Shown: positions 1-6,897, counted from the first letter of the stretch. The stretch is 9,740 nt of DNA from Clostridiales bacterium (GCA_031289625.1 JAITPB010000036.1:1-9740), one strand, 5' to 3'. Notes: generated by a model from the sequence alone, not told the origin. Numbers and translations are program-made.

Positions 1-6
1 TTTTTT

Positions 7-84
7 TTACATCACCGCTCCTAATCGGTTCCGATACATTTTGCCTTGTATTGCTCTTTTTCTTTCATTCTTCCATTGGTCCAT
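7..84 (-). CDS. Possible 25-residue small ORF after srtB
   Basis: This is a short open frame with an ATG at 84 and a TAA at 7-9, beginning 17 bases after the sortase stop codon. It would encode a basic peptide starting MDQWKNERKR. An AGGTGG sequence lies 8 bases before the ATG, which is a reasonable ribosome binding site and the main reason to list it. There is no homology I recognise, no membrane segment, and the frame is short enough to arise by chance. It could also be untranslated 3' sequence of the srtB transcript. A small palindrome (ATCGG/CCGAT) falls inside it. Confidence 0.25.
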   Translation of the reverse strand: MDQWKNERKRAIQGKMYRNRLGAVM

Positions 85-100
85 TTATTTTTCCACCTGC

Positions 101-856
101 CTAGACGGAAATTTTTTGCGCCCGAGCCAGAACCACCAGCCGGGCGTTCTTGAAATCATAGGCGCAAGTAGAGAGGCTGATGATTTTATCCGACGCGTTT
201 ACATTGAGTTCCCGATATACCTTCGCGGTGTCTTTTACATAGCGCAGAAATGCGTCCCGCTGGGTTGTCGGCGGGTTGATCGTCCCATAAATTTCTTCAT
301 TGCCGCCTGATATGAGCAAACTGGCAAAAAATTCCAACTCATATACGCAGTCGTTTAGAACCAGTTCGCCTCGGCTAAAACTTTGAAAAAAAACCTCGTT
401 CGTAAAATTTAAGAGTGCGCCGAACATGCTGCCGTTTTTCATGTGATGGCCGTATAGGATCGTGTTAAAATCCTGAATTTTTTTTTTGTTGCGGAAATCC
501 ATAAAAATACTGCCAGCGACCGCTTTATTTTTGTATGGATCACGATCCAGATAAAACGCGTTGTCGGAAGACTGAAGGAAGGGATAATCCACGTCGGTGC
601 CTGGAATGGTGAGCCAGCCTACGATATCGGCGTTCAGATTGGTTTGCGCGTCGATAACGGCCTGAAAAATTTTGGAATAATCTACAAGCGGTGAAGGCGC
701 GGCATCCGGCGCGGCAGTCAGCAGGGGCGGTTTATAGGCGAGAAGCGAATCGTGCGTTTTTTCTTCATCTGCATATTGTCCGTCAATGCGGCAGATCTGA
801 TAGACGCTGAAGCCCATCGCGACGAGTATCCCAAATACCATGATTTTGCGCAGCAT
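101..856 (-). CDS. srtB: Class B sortase
   Basis: This is a membrane-anchored cysteine transpeptidase that cleaves a C-terminal sorting signal and joins the substrate to the cell wall or to another pilin. The 251-residue length fits class B sortases. Residues 5-22 form an N-terminal membrane anchor. The catalytic triad is visible: His137 in YGHHM, Cys231 in LSTCAYDF and Arg239 in NARLVV. The long stretch between His and Cys is typical of the SrtB class. The ATG overlaps the sdaAA stop (TGATG), and there is no strong Shine-Dalgarno, so translation is probably coupled to sdaAA. The nearest visible substrate is the large protein at 2565-5669, which ends with SPQTM; (S/N)PQT-type motifs suit class B enzymes. 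A run of ten A on the coding strand (478-487) lies at residues 124-127, before all three catalytic residues. Family call is secure; the substrate is inferred. Confidence 0.93.
   Translation of the reverse strand: MLRKIMVFGILVAMGFSVYQICRIDGQYADEEKTHDSLLAYKPPLLTAAPDAAPSPLVDYSKIFQAVIDAQTNLNADIVGWLTIPGTDVDYPFLQSSDNAFYLDRDPYKNKAVAGSIFMDFRNKKKIQDFNTILYGHHMKNGSMFGALLNFTNEVFFQSFSRGELVLNDCVYELEFFASLLISGGNEEIYGTINPPTTQRDAFLRYVKDTAKVYRELNVNASDKIISLSTCAYDFKNARLVVLARAQKISV
478..487 (-). repeat. A10 homopolymer inside srtB
   Basis: Ten consecutive A on the coding strand span the Lys-Lys-Lys-Ile codons 124-127 of srtB. Such tracts can slip during replication or transcription. A one-base change here would remove the catalytic His, Cys and Arg from the product. 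Confidence 0.8.
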
Positions 857-1734
857 CAGGGGTTTTCCGAAAAAATTTCCGCTTGGATTCTTTTACCCGC
901 TTCTGCGGCCGCGATGCCGCCCAGCGCCGTTTCTTTCAAGGCGGGCGGCAGCATCCGGCCTGTATGAAACATGGCTTCGATCACTTCGTCCGGTGGGATG
1001 ACGCTTGTCAGCCCCGCTAAAGCCATATCCGCGCTGACAAGGGCGTTGACCGCCTGGCTGGCGTTGCGCAGCGCGCAGGGCAGCTGCACCAGGCCCGCCA
1101 CTGGATCGCAAATCAGGCCCATGCAATTCATCAGCGCGAAGCCACAAGCGTCCGCCGACATGTGGATGGTTCCGCCCGCCATCTGCACTGCCGCCGCCGC
1201 CGCCATGGCTGCCGCCGCGCCGCATTCCGCCTGACAGCCGCCCTCCGCGCCGGATACCGTCGCGTTTTTGGTAATTACCGCGCCGACGCCGGAAGCTGTC
1301 AAGAGGGCCTCCAAAATTTCTCTGCGGCCCAGCGTGTATTTTTCCCCCACTGTAAGCAGGACAGCCGGCAGCACGCCGCACGCTCCAGCTGTGGGAACCG
1401 CGCAGATTTTTCCCATAGAGGCGTTGACCTCGCTGCAGGAGAACGCCCGCGCCATAAGCTGGTTGAGGAAACCGCCCATCAGGCCGCCGCCTTGCTGGGC
1501 GAAACGCGCATGACGGGACGCGATGCCTTCAATTAAGCCGCCGATAGCTGGAAGGCTCTGCCCCAACGCTCGCTCTGCGGATCGGATCATCACATCGTAG
1601 CGCTCATCCAATTTTTTGTAAATGGATGTTTCATCCAACTCACTCAGCTTGATCTCATTTTCCAGCACGATTTTCCACAGGCCCGCGCCGCGTTCTTCGG
1701 CCTGGCTGACCAGATCTTGAATGCTGTTATACAT
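856..1734 (-). CDS. sdaAA: L-serine dehydratase, iron-sulfur-dependent, alpha subunit
   Basis: This is the catalytic subunit of the [4Fe-4S] L-serine dehydratase, converting L-serine to pyruvate and ammonia in the cytoplasm. The 292-residue length is normal for the separate alpha subunit. The three expected cluster cysteines are present: Cys167 (EGGCQAE), Cys209 (ICDPVAG) and Cys220 (LPCALRN). The 42- and 11-residue spacings match those I recall for the single-chain Legionella enzyme. Other conserved stretches are PTAGACGVLP at 114-123 and the Gly/Ala-rich segment at 172-188. The ATG starts 4 bases after the sdaAB stop, and its GGAGG ribosome site (1744-1748) lies in the last codons of sdaAB, so the two subunits are co-translated. 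The stop codon overlaps the srtB start. This gene pair is common in amino-acid-fermenting Clostridia and is metabolically unrelated to the surface genes around it. Confidence 0.96.
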   Translation of the reverse strand: MYNSIQDLVSQAEERGAGLWKIVLENEIKLSELDETSIYKKLDERYDVMIRSAERALGQSLPAIGGLIEGIASRHARFAQQGGGLMGGFLNQLMARAFSCSEVNASMGKICAVPTAGACGVLPAVLLTVGEKYTLGRREILEALLTASGVGAVITKNATVSGAEGGCQAECGAAAAMAAAAAVQMAGGTIHMSADACGFALMNCMGLICDPVAGLVQLPCALRNASQAVNALVSADMALAGLTSVIPPDEVIEAMFHTGRMLPPALKETALGGIAAAEAGKRIQAEIFSENP

Positions 1735-1738
1735 ACCA

Positions 1739-2413
1739 CTACGCCTCCGGATGGACGGCCTGGGCCGACAAAATATGATTCAGCCGTCTGATTTGATCGA
1801 CGACGGCGTCTGAGATGTTTGCATCCGCCTCAATGACACAGCAGGCGGTCTCGCCTTTAGCCAGACGGCTGACACGCATAATCCCGATGTTGATGCCGTG
1901 TGCGGCGAGGACGCCGGTGATTTCGCTGACGACGCCTTTCTCGTCCTGCTGTACGATTACAAGCGTCGGAACATGCGCTGTAAAGTCAACGTCAAAACCC
2001 TTGATGCGCTTAATCGCGATCCGCCCGCCGCCGAGTGAAGAGCCTGTCACGGTAAAGGGATCGCCTTCGGAGAGAGTGAAAATGATTTCCACCGTATTTT
2101 CATGCGAGCCTTCCAGCACAATTTCATGAAAATCATACGTAAGCCCTTCCGCAGCCGCAAGGGAAAAAGCGTCCGACAGCCGCTCGTCGTCTTCGCGCAG
2201 CCCTAATGCGCCCGCCACCAGCGCACGATCGGTTCCATGCCCCTTATACGTTCTCGCGAAAGATCCGTGCAAGCCAAATGATACATGCGTAACCGCTCCC
2301 GCGTTCTCCGCCATTCGCCTGGCGACGCGCGCCAGACGCGCCGCTCCGGCTGTATGAGAGCTGGACGGGCCGATCATGACTGGTCCAACCACTTCAAAAA
2401 TACTGATGTCCAA
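1739..2413 (-). CDS. sdaAB: L-serine dehydratase, iron-sulfur-dependent, beta subunit
   Basis: This is the partner subunit of the [4Fe-4S] L-serine dehydratase. The N-terminal part carries the family signature FEVVGPVMIGPSSSHTAGAA, and the C-terminal quarter is an ACT domain (from TLVIVQQDEKGVVSEITGVL to about GETACCVIEAD), a fold that often binds amino acids and probably mediates serine sensing or assembly. I chose the TTG at 2413 because the AGAAGGA site (2420-2426) is 6 bases upstream of it. The ATG at 2419 abuts that site directly, which is too close, although it is only two codons longer. A still longer frame to 2494 runs into the terminator and encodes non-family sequence, so it is rejected. 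From TTG the product is 224 residues, close to the usual ~220. It is followed 4 bases later by sdaAA. A weak promoter may lie at 2456-2484. Confidence 0.94.
   Translation of the reverse strand: MDISIFEVVGPVMIGPSSSHTAGAARLARVARRMAENAGAVTHVSFGLHGSFARTYKGHGTDRALVAGALGLREDDERLSDAFSLAAAEGLTYDFHEIVLEGSHENTVEIIFTLSEGDPFTVTGSSLGGGRIAIKRIKGFDVDFTAHVPTLVIVQQDEKGVVSEITGVLAAHGINIGIMRVSRLAKGETACCVIEADANISDAVVDQIRRLNHILSAQAVHPEA
1744..1748 (-). promoter_or_regulatory. Ribosome binding site of sdaAA
   Basis: GGAGG lies 9 bases before the sdaAA ATG and inside the final codons of sdaAB, showing tight coupling of the alpha and beta subunits. Confidence 0.75.
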
Positions 2414-2419
2414 GTTCAT

Positions 2420-2426
2420 TCCTTCT
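2420..2426 (-). promoter_or_regulatory. Ribosome binding site deciding the sdaAB start
   Basis: AGAAGGA sits 6 bases before the TTG at 2413 and 0 bases before the ATG at 2419. The spacing favours initiation at TTG. Confidence 0.6.
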
Positions 2427-2455
2427 TTATATTGGATGGCCTTATAATTTTCAGT

Positions 2456-2484
2456 ACCATAACAAAAAAAGCGGCAAAAGTAAA
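2456..2484 (-). promoter_or_regulatory. Weak candidate sigma-A promoter for sdaAB-sdaAA-srtB
   Basis: TTTACT (2479-2484) and TATGGT (2456-2461) are separated by 17 bases. Each matches the consensus at four of six positions. It lies just after the terminator of the upstream gene, where a promoter for the sda-srtB unit would be expected. The motif match alone is weak. Confidence 0.35.
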
Positions 2485-2489
2485 GATAT

Positions 2490-2540
2490 AACAAAAAGTC
2501 CCTCCTCTTATTGTAAACAGGGAGGGACTCTTTTATTTTT
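2490..2540. terminator. Bidirectional intrinsic terminator
   Basis: A 9-bp perfect stem, AGTCCCTCC (2497-2505) with GGAGGGACT (2521-2529), has a 15-base loop. On the minus strand it is followed by TTTTTGTTAT, which suits termination of the large surface protein gene. On the plus strand it is followed by long T tracts, so it could stop antisense transcription too. It separates the surface operon from sdaAB. Confidence 0.85.
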
Positions 2541-2564
2541 TTTATTTTTAGGTATTATTTTTTT

Positions 2565-5500
2565 TTAACGCTCAAGCCGCCGCGGGCGGTTGATTAGAAC
2601 ATAACGCAGTGCGAACGCGCTCAAGATCATCAAAAAGAACCATAACAATGTATTGGCGGTGTCCATTGTTTGGGGACTGTTGGAAATGCTCGCCGCGCCG
2701 CCAGGGCCATTGTCGTCACCCAGATCCCAGAGATCTTCCGCTTCTTCTCCTGGGCGTATATCTGTGGCGCCGCCGGGCAGACCGCCATTTCCAAGGTCCA
2801 TGGAATCATCCGGATCGTCCCCCGCGCCTAGGCTGTCGTTGCTGCTGATCGGAGGCGCGTTGACACCCTGTCCTCCGCTTGATGAGCCGCCTGGGTAATT
2901 TACCGAGCCAGTCGGGATTGGAACAGCAGGCGTCACAGCAGGCGAGGCAACCGGGGTTGCGGCCGGGGTCGTTGGAGGCGCCGCGCTCGGCGCAGAGGGT
3001 GCGTTCGTAGAGCCAGGCCGCCGTGTTGGATCTGTGTTGGGCGGCGTTGGTGCGGCGTTTGGATCGGTAGGCGTTGGCGTAATGTTTGGATCGGTAGGCG
3101 TAGGCGTGGCGTTTGGATCGGTAGGCGTAGGCGTGACATTTGGATCGGCAGGCGTAGATGTGGCGTTTGGATCGGCAGGTGTAGGCGTGGCGTTTGGATC
3201 GGCAGGCGTAGGCGTAGCGTTTGGCTTGACGGGTGTAGGCGTGGCGTTTGGCCTGACGGGTGTAGGCGTCGCGTTTGGATCGGCAGGCTCCAGGGTCGGC
3301 GTTGGCGGTACGACTAACTGCCGCCGTGTATTCGTCACGGTGACATGCACATCGTCAGCCCAGATCATGCCCTGGCCGTACTCGACATCGGTGAAATATC
3401 CTGCGGAATAATAATTTATCTCATGCACTTCATAGCGCGCGCCCGCAGGCAATATCACGCTGTCTGATTCGCCGCCCTGTAAAGAAAATTCTCCGAGCTT
3501 TTCCTCGTTCATCCAATATTCAATGGTAAATTCTCTGTTCTTTTCCTCTTCTGAATCTTCTTCATTGCCAATCACTATTTTGTTCACAATGAGATTTCCT
3601 CTGTCGCTGCTGGGACCATCAGTCTTGTGGTTCACAATCACGATGTCATCCTCATCGGCGTCCCAATGCGGCGCGGCTTCTCCAGAAAAACTTTCAATGT
3701 TGGGCAAATAGCCCGTGTGCCCGATCTCTGTTACGGTATAGGGCTGCCCCACAAGCAAATCTTCAAAAATGACTGTTCCGCCTGGTTTCATATAGATATC
3801 GAACAGGTTGGAGCTGGCGCCGTTCTCCACACGGACATAATCATCCTCAAAGCTGATGGTGTAGGGAAACGAGGCGCTGTCGAGAGGCTGCGTTTCAGGC
3901 GGGGCTGTCTCTTGATCGGGAAGCGGCTCGAAAGTGGACAGCGGCTCTTCTGATTCTAGATCAGATTCTGGTTCAGATGAGTCAGACGTGTCCGGCGTTT
4001 CTTCATTCGATATCATGCCCAGCGGGATTATCTTGTTTGAGGAAACGCTTCCGGATAAAAATACCGGACGATGCGCTTTTCGGGTGTAAGACATCGATTG
4101 AACTCTGCTGCCGCCTTGCTGGAAAGCGGACAGATTTTCCATATTGGCGTCATTGTGAGAGGCCGATGCCGATTCATCTGATTCCGCAGATTCTGGCTGT
4201 GCGGGTTCCTGCGGTTCTGGCACGGATTCCTGCTCTTCCGGCGAAGATGATTCCTGTTCTTCCGGGGAAGATGATTCTTGCTCTCCCGGGGAAGATGATT
4301 CCTGTGCCTCCGGGGGAGATGATTCTTGTTCTCCCGGGGAAGATGATTCCTGTGTCTCCGGGGAAGATGATTCCTGTGCCTCCGGGGAAGATGATTCTTG
4401 TGCCTCTGGGGAAGATGATTCCTGTGTCTCCGGCGCGTGCGTCTGCGGGGAAGATGATTCTTGCGTCTCCGGCGAGGCTGATGCCGTTTGATCATCAATC
4501 GCCTCTGATTCTTGCGGTTCCTGCGCTTCAGGGGCTTCGCTTTCTAAAGGCGCTCCTTCTAAAGCTTCGCTTGCGATAGGAGAAGGCGGCCGCTGCGCGA
4601 GAGTTTCTATTTCTCCGAAATCCACTTGAAAATGGAATTCCGTGTTTTTGTCCTCTTCAGATTCAGAACCCAGCAAACGTTTGCTGAAAGAAAAAACGCC
4701 GCTCAATTCGTCCGGGTTTTCCACATAATCATTAAAGAAATTAAGCTGAACGCCCGGTTCATCGTTCATGTCCTGCACGATATAGCCCTGATAAGAGAGT
4801 GTGGAGGCATAATATCCAGAACCATCCGCTTCTCTTGCAACTGGCGTCTCTTCGACCTGGTAGCGTGTGTTGACCGGGACGCCGCTGAATACCGCTCTTT
4901 GATTAGGCAGCAGATCGATTGAACTGCCATTCTCAAATGCTTGAGGCGCGCCATTCTCAATTGAAACCATAATCGGATCGTCAATGGGCGTTCCATTTTT
5001 GGTAAAGAGCGTGATAAATTCAAATGGTTGTGAACCTTGGTTGACTTTTTTATGGATAAGCAAAGAGCCTTTCTGTCCGTAACTCGTGCCAGCGATGTTC
5101 GTGAATTCAGCTTTTGATCCATTCTCCTCTGCGCTCGGCAGAATATTTCCCTGGTGATGCATACTCTGCATCAAATAGCCTTCCTCAGGATCGGGATCTT
5201 CCAGAACCTGATACCATGCGCCTACAGGCAAATGGTGAACCAAGGCGTGCTGACCGCTCAGTAATATGATTTTACCGGGTATACCTTCTTCCAGATTCTC
5301 AACGCCGCCTTCTTTCACGGGGAGATTTTCCTGAAGAAGCTCTTGGGCTTCCGTGTCATACAGATCATACAGGAGAGTCCGGCCCCGCTGGGAAAGAAGG
5401 TTTACCGTAAAAGCAAATTCTCTCGCCTTCTGCGCGTCGGAAAGCGGTTCTCCGCCAGCGTTTTCCAACTTTTTTTGTATCAGCAAATCTGCGGCGCCTC

Positions 5501-5669
5501 CGCCGGTCAGACCATAAAATTGATTGGTCCTATGCACCACCATAGTCCATGCGTAAGTGCCTGTCATAAAGGTGGACCACAGCAGCAGCGCAACTAAAAT
5601 GAGGCAAAGGCTGCGGTTGAAAACTCTGTTTTTTCTGATTAAGCTGCCGAATCTATTTAGATTAGTCAT
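2565..5669 (-). CDS. Giant sortase-anchored surface protein with four isopeptide-type modules
   Basis: This 1034-residue wall protein starts with a SipW-type signal (hydrophobic 20-35, TGTYA at 36-40) followed by W41-T42, H46, N49, F51, G53. Four Ig-like modules follow, each with the Lys / YxVxE / Asn pattern of self-forming isopeptide bonds: K66-E157-N191, K207-E274-N313, K330-E648-N680 and K697-E750-N780. They resemble Spy0128/FctA-like or DUF5979 modules. Module 3 is interrupted at about 361-598 by an acidic Ser/Glu/Gln/Pro insert containing an 8-residue repeat. After module 4 comes a 9-residue (T/A)DPNATPTP stalk (795-876), a Pro/Ala and Gly/Asp-rich tract, then SPQTM (998-1002), Asp, a hydrophobic helix (1008-1024) and RPRRLER. 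The end is a complete sorting signal with SPQTM in place of LPXTG. AGGTGA sits 7 bases before the ATG. Its role, probably anchor or tip of a TasA-like fibre or an adhesin, is inferred. Confidence 0.9.
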   Translation of the reverse strand: MTNLNRFGSLIRKNRVFNRSLCLILVALLLWSTFMTGTYAWTMVVHRTNQFYGLTGGGAADLLIQKKLENAGGEPLSDAQKAREFAFTVNLLSQRGRTLLYDLYDTEAQELLQENLPVKEGGVENLEEGIPGKIILLSGQHALVHHLPVGAWYQVLEDPDPEEGYLMQSMHHQGNILPSAEENGSKAEFTNIAGTSYGQKGSLLIHKKVNQGSQPFEFITLFTKNGTPIDDPIMVSIENGAPQAFENGSSIDLLPNQRAVFSGVPVNTRYQVEETPVAREADGSGYYASTLSYQGYIVQDMNDEPGVQLNFFNDYVENPDELSGVFSFSKRLLGSESEEDKNTEFHFQVDFGEIETLAQRPPSPIASEALEGAPLESEAPEAQEPQESEAIDDQTASASPETQESSSPQTHAPETQESSSPEAQESSSPEAQESSSPETQESSSPGEQESSPPEAQESSSPGEQESSSPEEQESSSPEEQESVPEPQEPAQPESAESDESASASHNDANMENLSAFQQGGSRVQSMSYTRKAHRPVFLSGSVSSNKIIPLGMISNEETPDTSDSSEPESDLESEEPLSTFEPLPDQETAPPETQPLDSASFPYTISFEDDYVRVENGASSNLFDIYMKPGGTVIFEDLLVGQPYTVTEIGHTGYLPNIESFSGEAAPHWDADEDDIVIVNHKTDGPSSDRGNLIVNKIVIGNEEDSEEEKNREFTIEYWMNEEKLGEFSLQGGESDSVILPAGARYEVHEINYYSAGYFTDVEYGQGMIWADDVHVTVTNTRRQLVVPPTPTLEPADPNATPTPVRPNATPTPVKPNATPTPADPNATPTPADPNATSTPADPNVTPTPTDPNATPTPTDPNITPTPTDPNAAPTPPNTDPTRRPGSTNAPSAPSAAPPTTPAATPVASPAVTPAVPIPTGSVNYPGGSSSGGQGVNAPPISSNDSLGAGDDPDDSMDLGNGGLPGGATDIRPGEEAEDLWDLGDDNGPGGAASISNSPQTMDTANTLLWFFLMILSAFALRYVLINRPRRLER
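3042..3290 (-). repeat. 27-bp in-frame tandem repeat (TPTP-DPNA stalk)
   Basis: About nine copies of a 27-bp unit encode a degenerate nine-residue unit such as ADPNATPTP, with substitutions (VRP, VKP, TDP, ATSTP). It forms a proline-rich extended stalk between the last isopeptide module and the wall anchor. The unit length is a multiple of three, so copy changes alter length without a frameshift. Confidence 0.9.
4224..4470 (-). repeat. 24-bp in-frame tandem repeat (PEAQESSS)
   Basis: About nine to ten copies of a 24-bp unit encode variants of SSPEAQES, PETQESSS and PGEQESSS. The core GAATCATCTTC recurs mostly at 24-base intervals on the coding strand. It lies inside the large insert that interrupts isopeptide module 3. 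Confidence 0.9.
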
Positions 5670-5676
5670 ACAATCA

Positions 5677-5682
5677 TCACCT
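5677..5682 (-). promoter_or_regulatory. Ribosome binding site of the giant surface protein gene
   Basis: AGGTGA lies 7 bases before the ATG at 5669 and fixes this start. A four-codon frame (ATG ATT GTA TGA) begins within it and its stop overlaps the gene start; it may be chance. Confidence 0.6.
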
Positions 5683-5721
5683 GTCGCCTCCAGAATCTAC
5701 AGCCTGATAGCCTAATAGAGC

Positions 5722-5762
5722 AAAACCGCGCAGGAGGCCCTGCGGGGGACGCCTGCGCGGTT
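5722..5762 (-). terminator. GC-rich intergenic hairpin, probable partial terminator or mRNA stabiliser
   Basis: AACCGCGCAGG (5724-5734) pairs perfectly with CCTGCGCGGTT (5752-5762), an 11-bp GC-rich stem. On the minus strand only TTTT follows the stem, with no long U tract. It sits between the TasA-like gene and the giant surface protein gene. I see no convincing promoter after it, so it probably allows partial read-through and sets a lower dose of the downstream protein, or protects the 3' end of the upstream message. Confidence 0.55.
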
Positions 5763-5795
5763 CTGGTTGGTTCAATTTACCGTTAGGGCAGTTGT

Positions 5796-6770
5796 TTAGG
5801 GCAGTTGTTCGTTGGGCAGTTTCGCGATGGCCTGGATGGCCAATTTCGCAGCGGCAGTCGCTTCTTCGTACGTCTTCAGCTCGTCATTTACCGAACCAGC
5901 GCCTTCCAGCCACATGGGCAGGTCTGTCTCATCCACCGCTTCCGCTTTTACGTCGATGCCGTAGTAGTAATCTATTAAGGGGCCATTGTCGTCACAGATA
6001 CTTTCGTCCGTATAGACTTTATGTAACAAAAGTCCCGTTACATCGTCTTTTACCAGAGCCTGTGACCAGTAGCAAAACGCGTCTTCCGTGTCGTAAACCC
6101 ATCCGATAAAGGCGGCTTGCTCAGCGGCGCCCTTCCCGTTGAACTCCGATACGGATTTAAATCCCGGTTCCGGCGTTTCTCTCAGTTCAGCGGGTCTGCT
6201 CGCCGGATCCATGCTGTCATAATCAATTTTGCTGCTCACAACGCGGCCGCTGTCATCATCGGCGGGCATGTACAGCTTCTTACCGCCCATAATCCAGTGA
6301 ACATAATCGTGATACGCAGGCGCGGGGGCGCCGCTCTTTAATGTTGTATCCTGTCCAAGCATTTCTTTAACGGCCCGGTCGCCATTCAGAGGCGGGAACC
6401 ATGAGGGGATGTAGAAGTCTCTTTCAGAGGCCGGGTCCACAATGTGCCTGGAGTAATCCAGCAGTTCGAAGTCCGCAAGCAGACCATCGACGTTCTGCGC
6501 GTCTGTCGGCGGTAAGGAAGAATCAAAGTCATTCAAAAACTCGTCGAGTCTCAAGCGGACATACACCGGATTTTCACTTTTGTTTTCTACGTAAATGTCT
6601 TTAGCACCTGTGTTCACGTTGAAATCGTCGTGAATCACGATGTGCTCGCCTTCTCCGAAGAACTCATTTACCTTATGCGAGTACTGCGTCCAAGCAAAGG
6701 TACCCGTCGCCAGAAGAGCCGCGCAAGACACAGCGGCAACAGCAGTCAACACTTTTTTGCTCTTAGTCAT
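5796..6770 (-). CDS. TasA/camelysin-like SipW-dependent secreted protein
   Basis: This 324-residue secreted protein has a SipW-dependent-type signal: basic MTKSKK, a hydrophobic core at 7-21, then TGTFA (22-26) and W27-T28. After it comes KDIYVENKSENPVYVRLRLD (about 57-76), the strand pattern of TasA/CalY-like proteins, in which this region opens the jelly-roll domain. The rest is acidic and aromatic, with Cys233 and Cys259 the only cysteines outside the signal, a possible disulfide. It is larger than TasA (about 260 residues), and the C-terminal half is not recognised. I chose the ATG at 6770 because GGAGGA lies 7 bases upstream; a TTG five codons earlier overlaps that site. The signal peptidase gene lies directly upstream, as expected for a cognate pair. 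It is probably the abundant fibre subunit of the locus, by analogy only. The stop sits in a 13-base duplication. Confidence 0.82.
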   Translation of the reverse strand: MTKSKKVLTAVAAVSCAALLATGTFAWTQYSHKVNEFFGEGEHIVIHDDFNVNTGAKDIYVENKSENPVYVRLRLDEFLNDFDSSLPPTDAQNVDGLLADFELLDYSRHIVDPASERDFYIPSWFPPLNGDRAVKEMLGQDTTLKSGAPAPAYHDYVHWIMGGKKLYMPADDDSGRVVSSKIDYDSMDPASRPAELRETPEPGFKSVSEFNGKGAAEQAAFIGWVYDTEDAFCYWSQALVKDDVTGLLLHKVYTDESICDDNGPLIDYYYGIDVKAEAVDETDLPMWLEGAGSVNDELKTYEEATAAAKLAIQAIAKLPNEQLP

Positions 6771-6777
6771 ATCCCAT

Positions 6778-6783
6778 TCCTCC
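6778..6783 (-). promoter_or_regulatory. Ribosome binding site of the TasA-like gene
   Basis: GGAGGA lies 7 bases before the ATG at 6770. The alternative TTG at 6785 overlaps this site, so the ATG is favoured. Confidence 0.75.
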
Positions 6784-6897
6784 AAATTAATTGAGATTTA
6801 CGCTTCATCCATTTTGATTTTGACGAGCGCATTTTTTATATACTATCATTATCCGGCAAATTTCACCGAAAAATAATATTTCTGTGGACAATTCATC

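Noticed and set aside
893..1381. Alternative minus-strand frame rich in Gly and Arg inside sdaAA
   Set aside because: It overlaps a clear family member with conserved iron-sulfur cysteines and has the composition of an out-of-frame GC-rich gene.
2414..2494. Longer N-terminus for the serine dehydratase beta subunit
   Set aside because: The additional 27 residues are not part of the family, begin inside the T tract of the preceding terminator and would cover the likely promoter.
3034..3411. Plus-strand open frame of Gly/Val repeats opposite the TPTP stalk
   Set aside because: It is the antisense of the 27-bp repeat; a repeat unit divisible by three keeps all frames open. It has no ribosome site or recognisable domain.
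3977..4579. 200-codon plus-strand frame and 156-codon alternative minus-strand frame in the PEAQESSS region
   Set aside because: Both are shadows of the 24-bp repeat and give highly repetitive, implausible proteins, while the true frame continues with domains on both sides.
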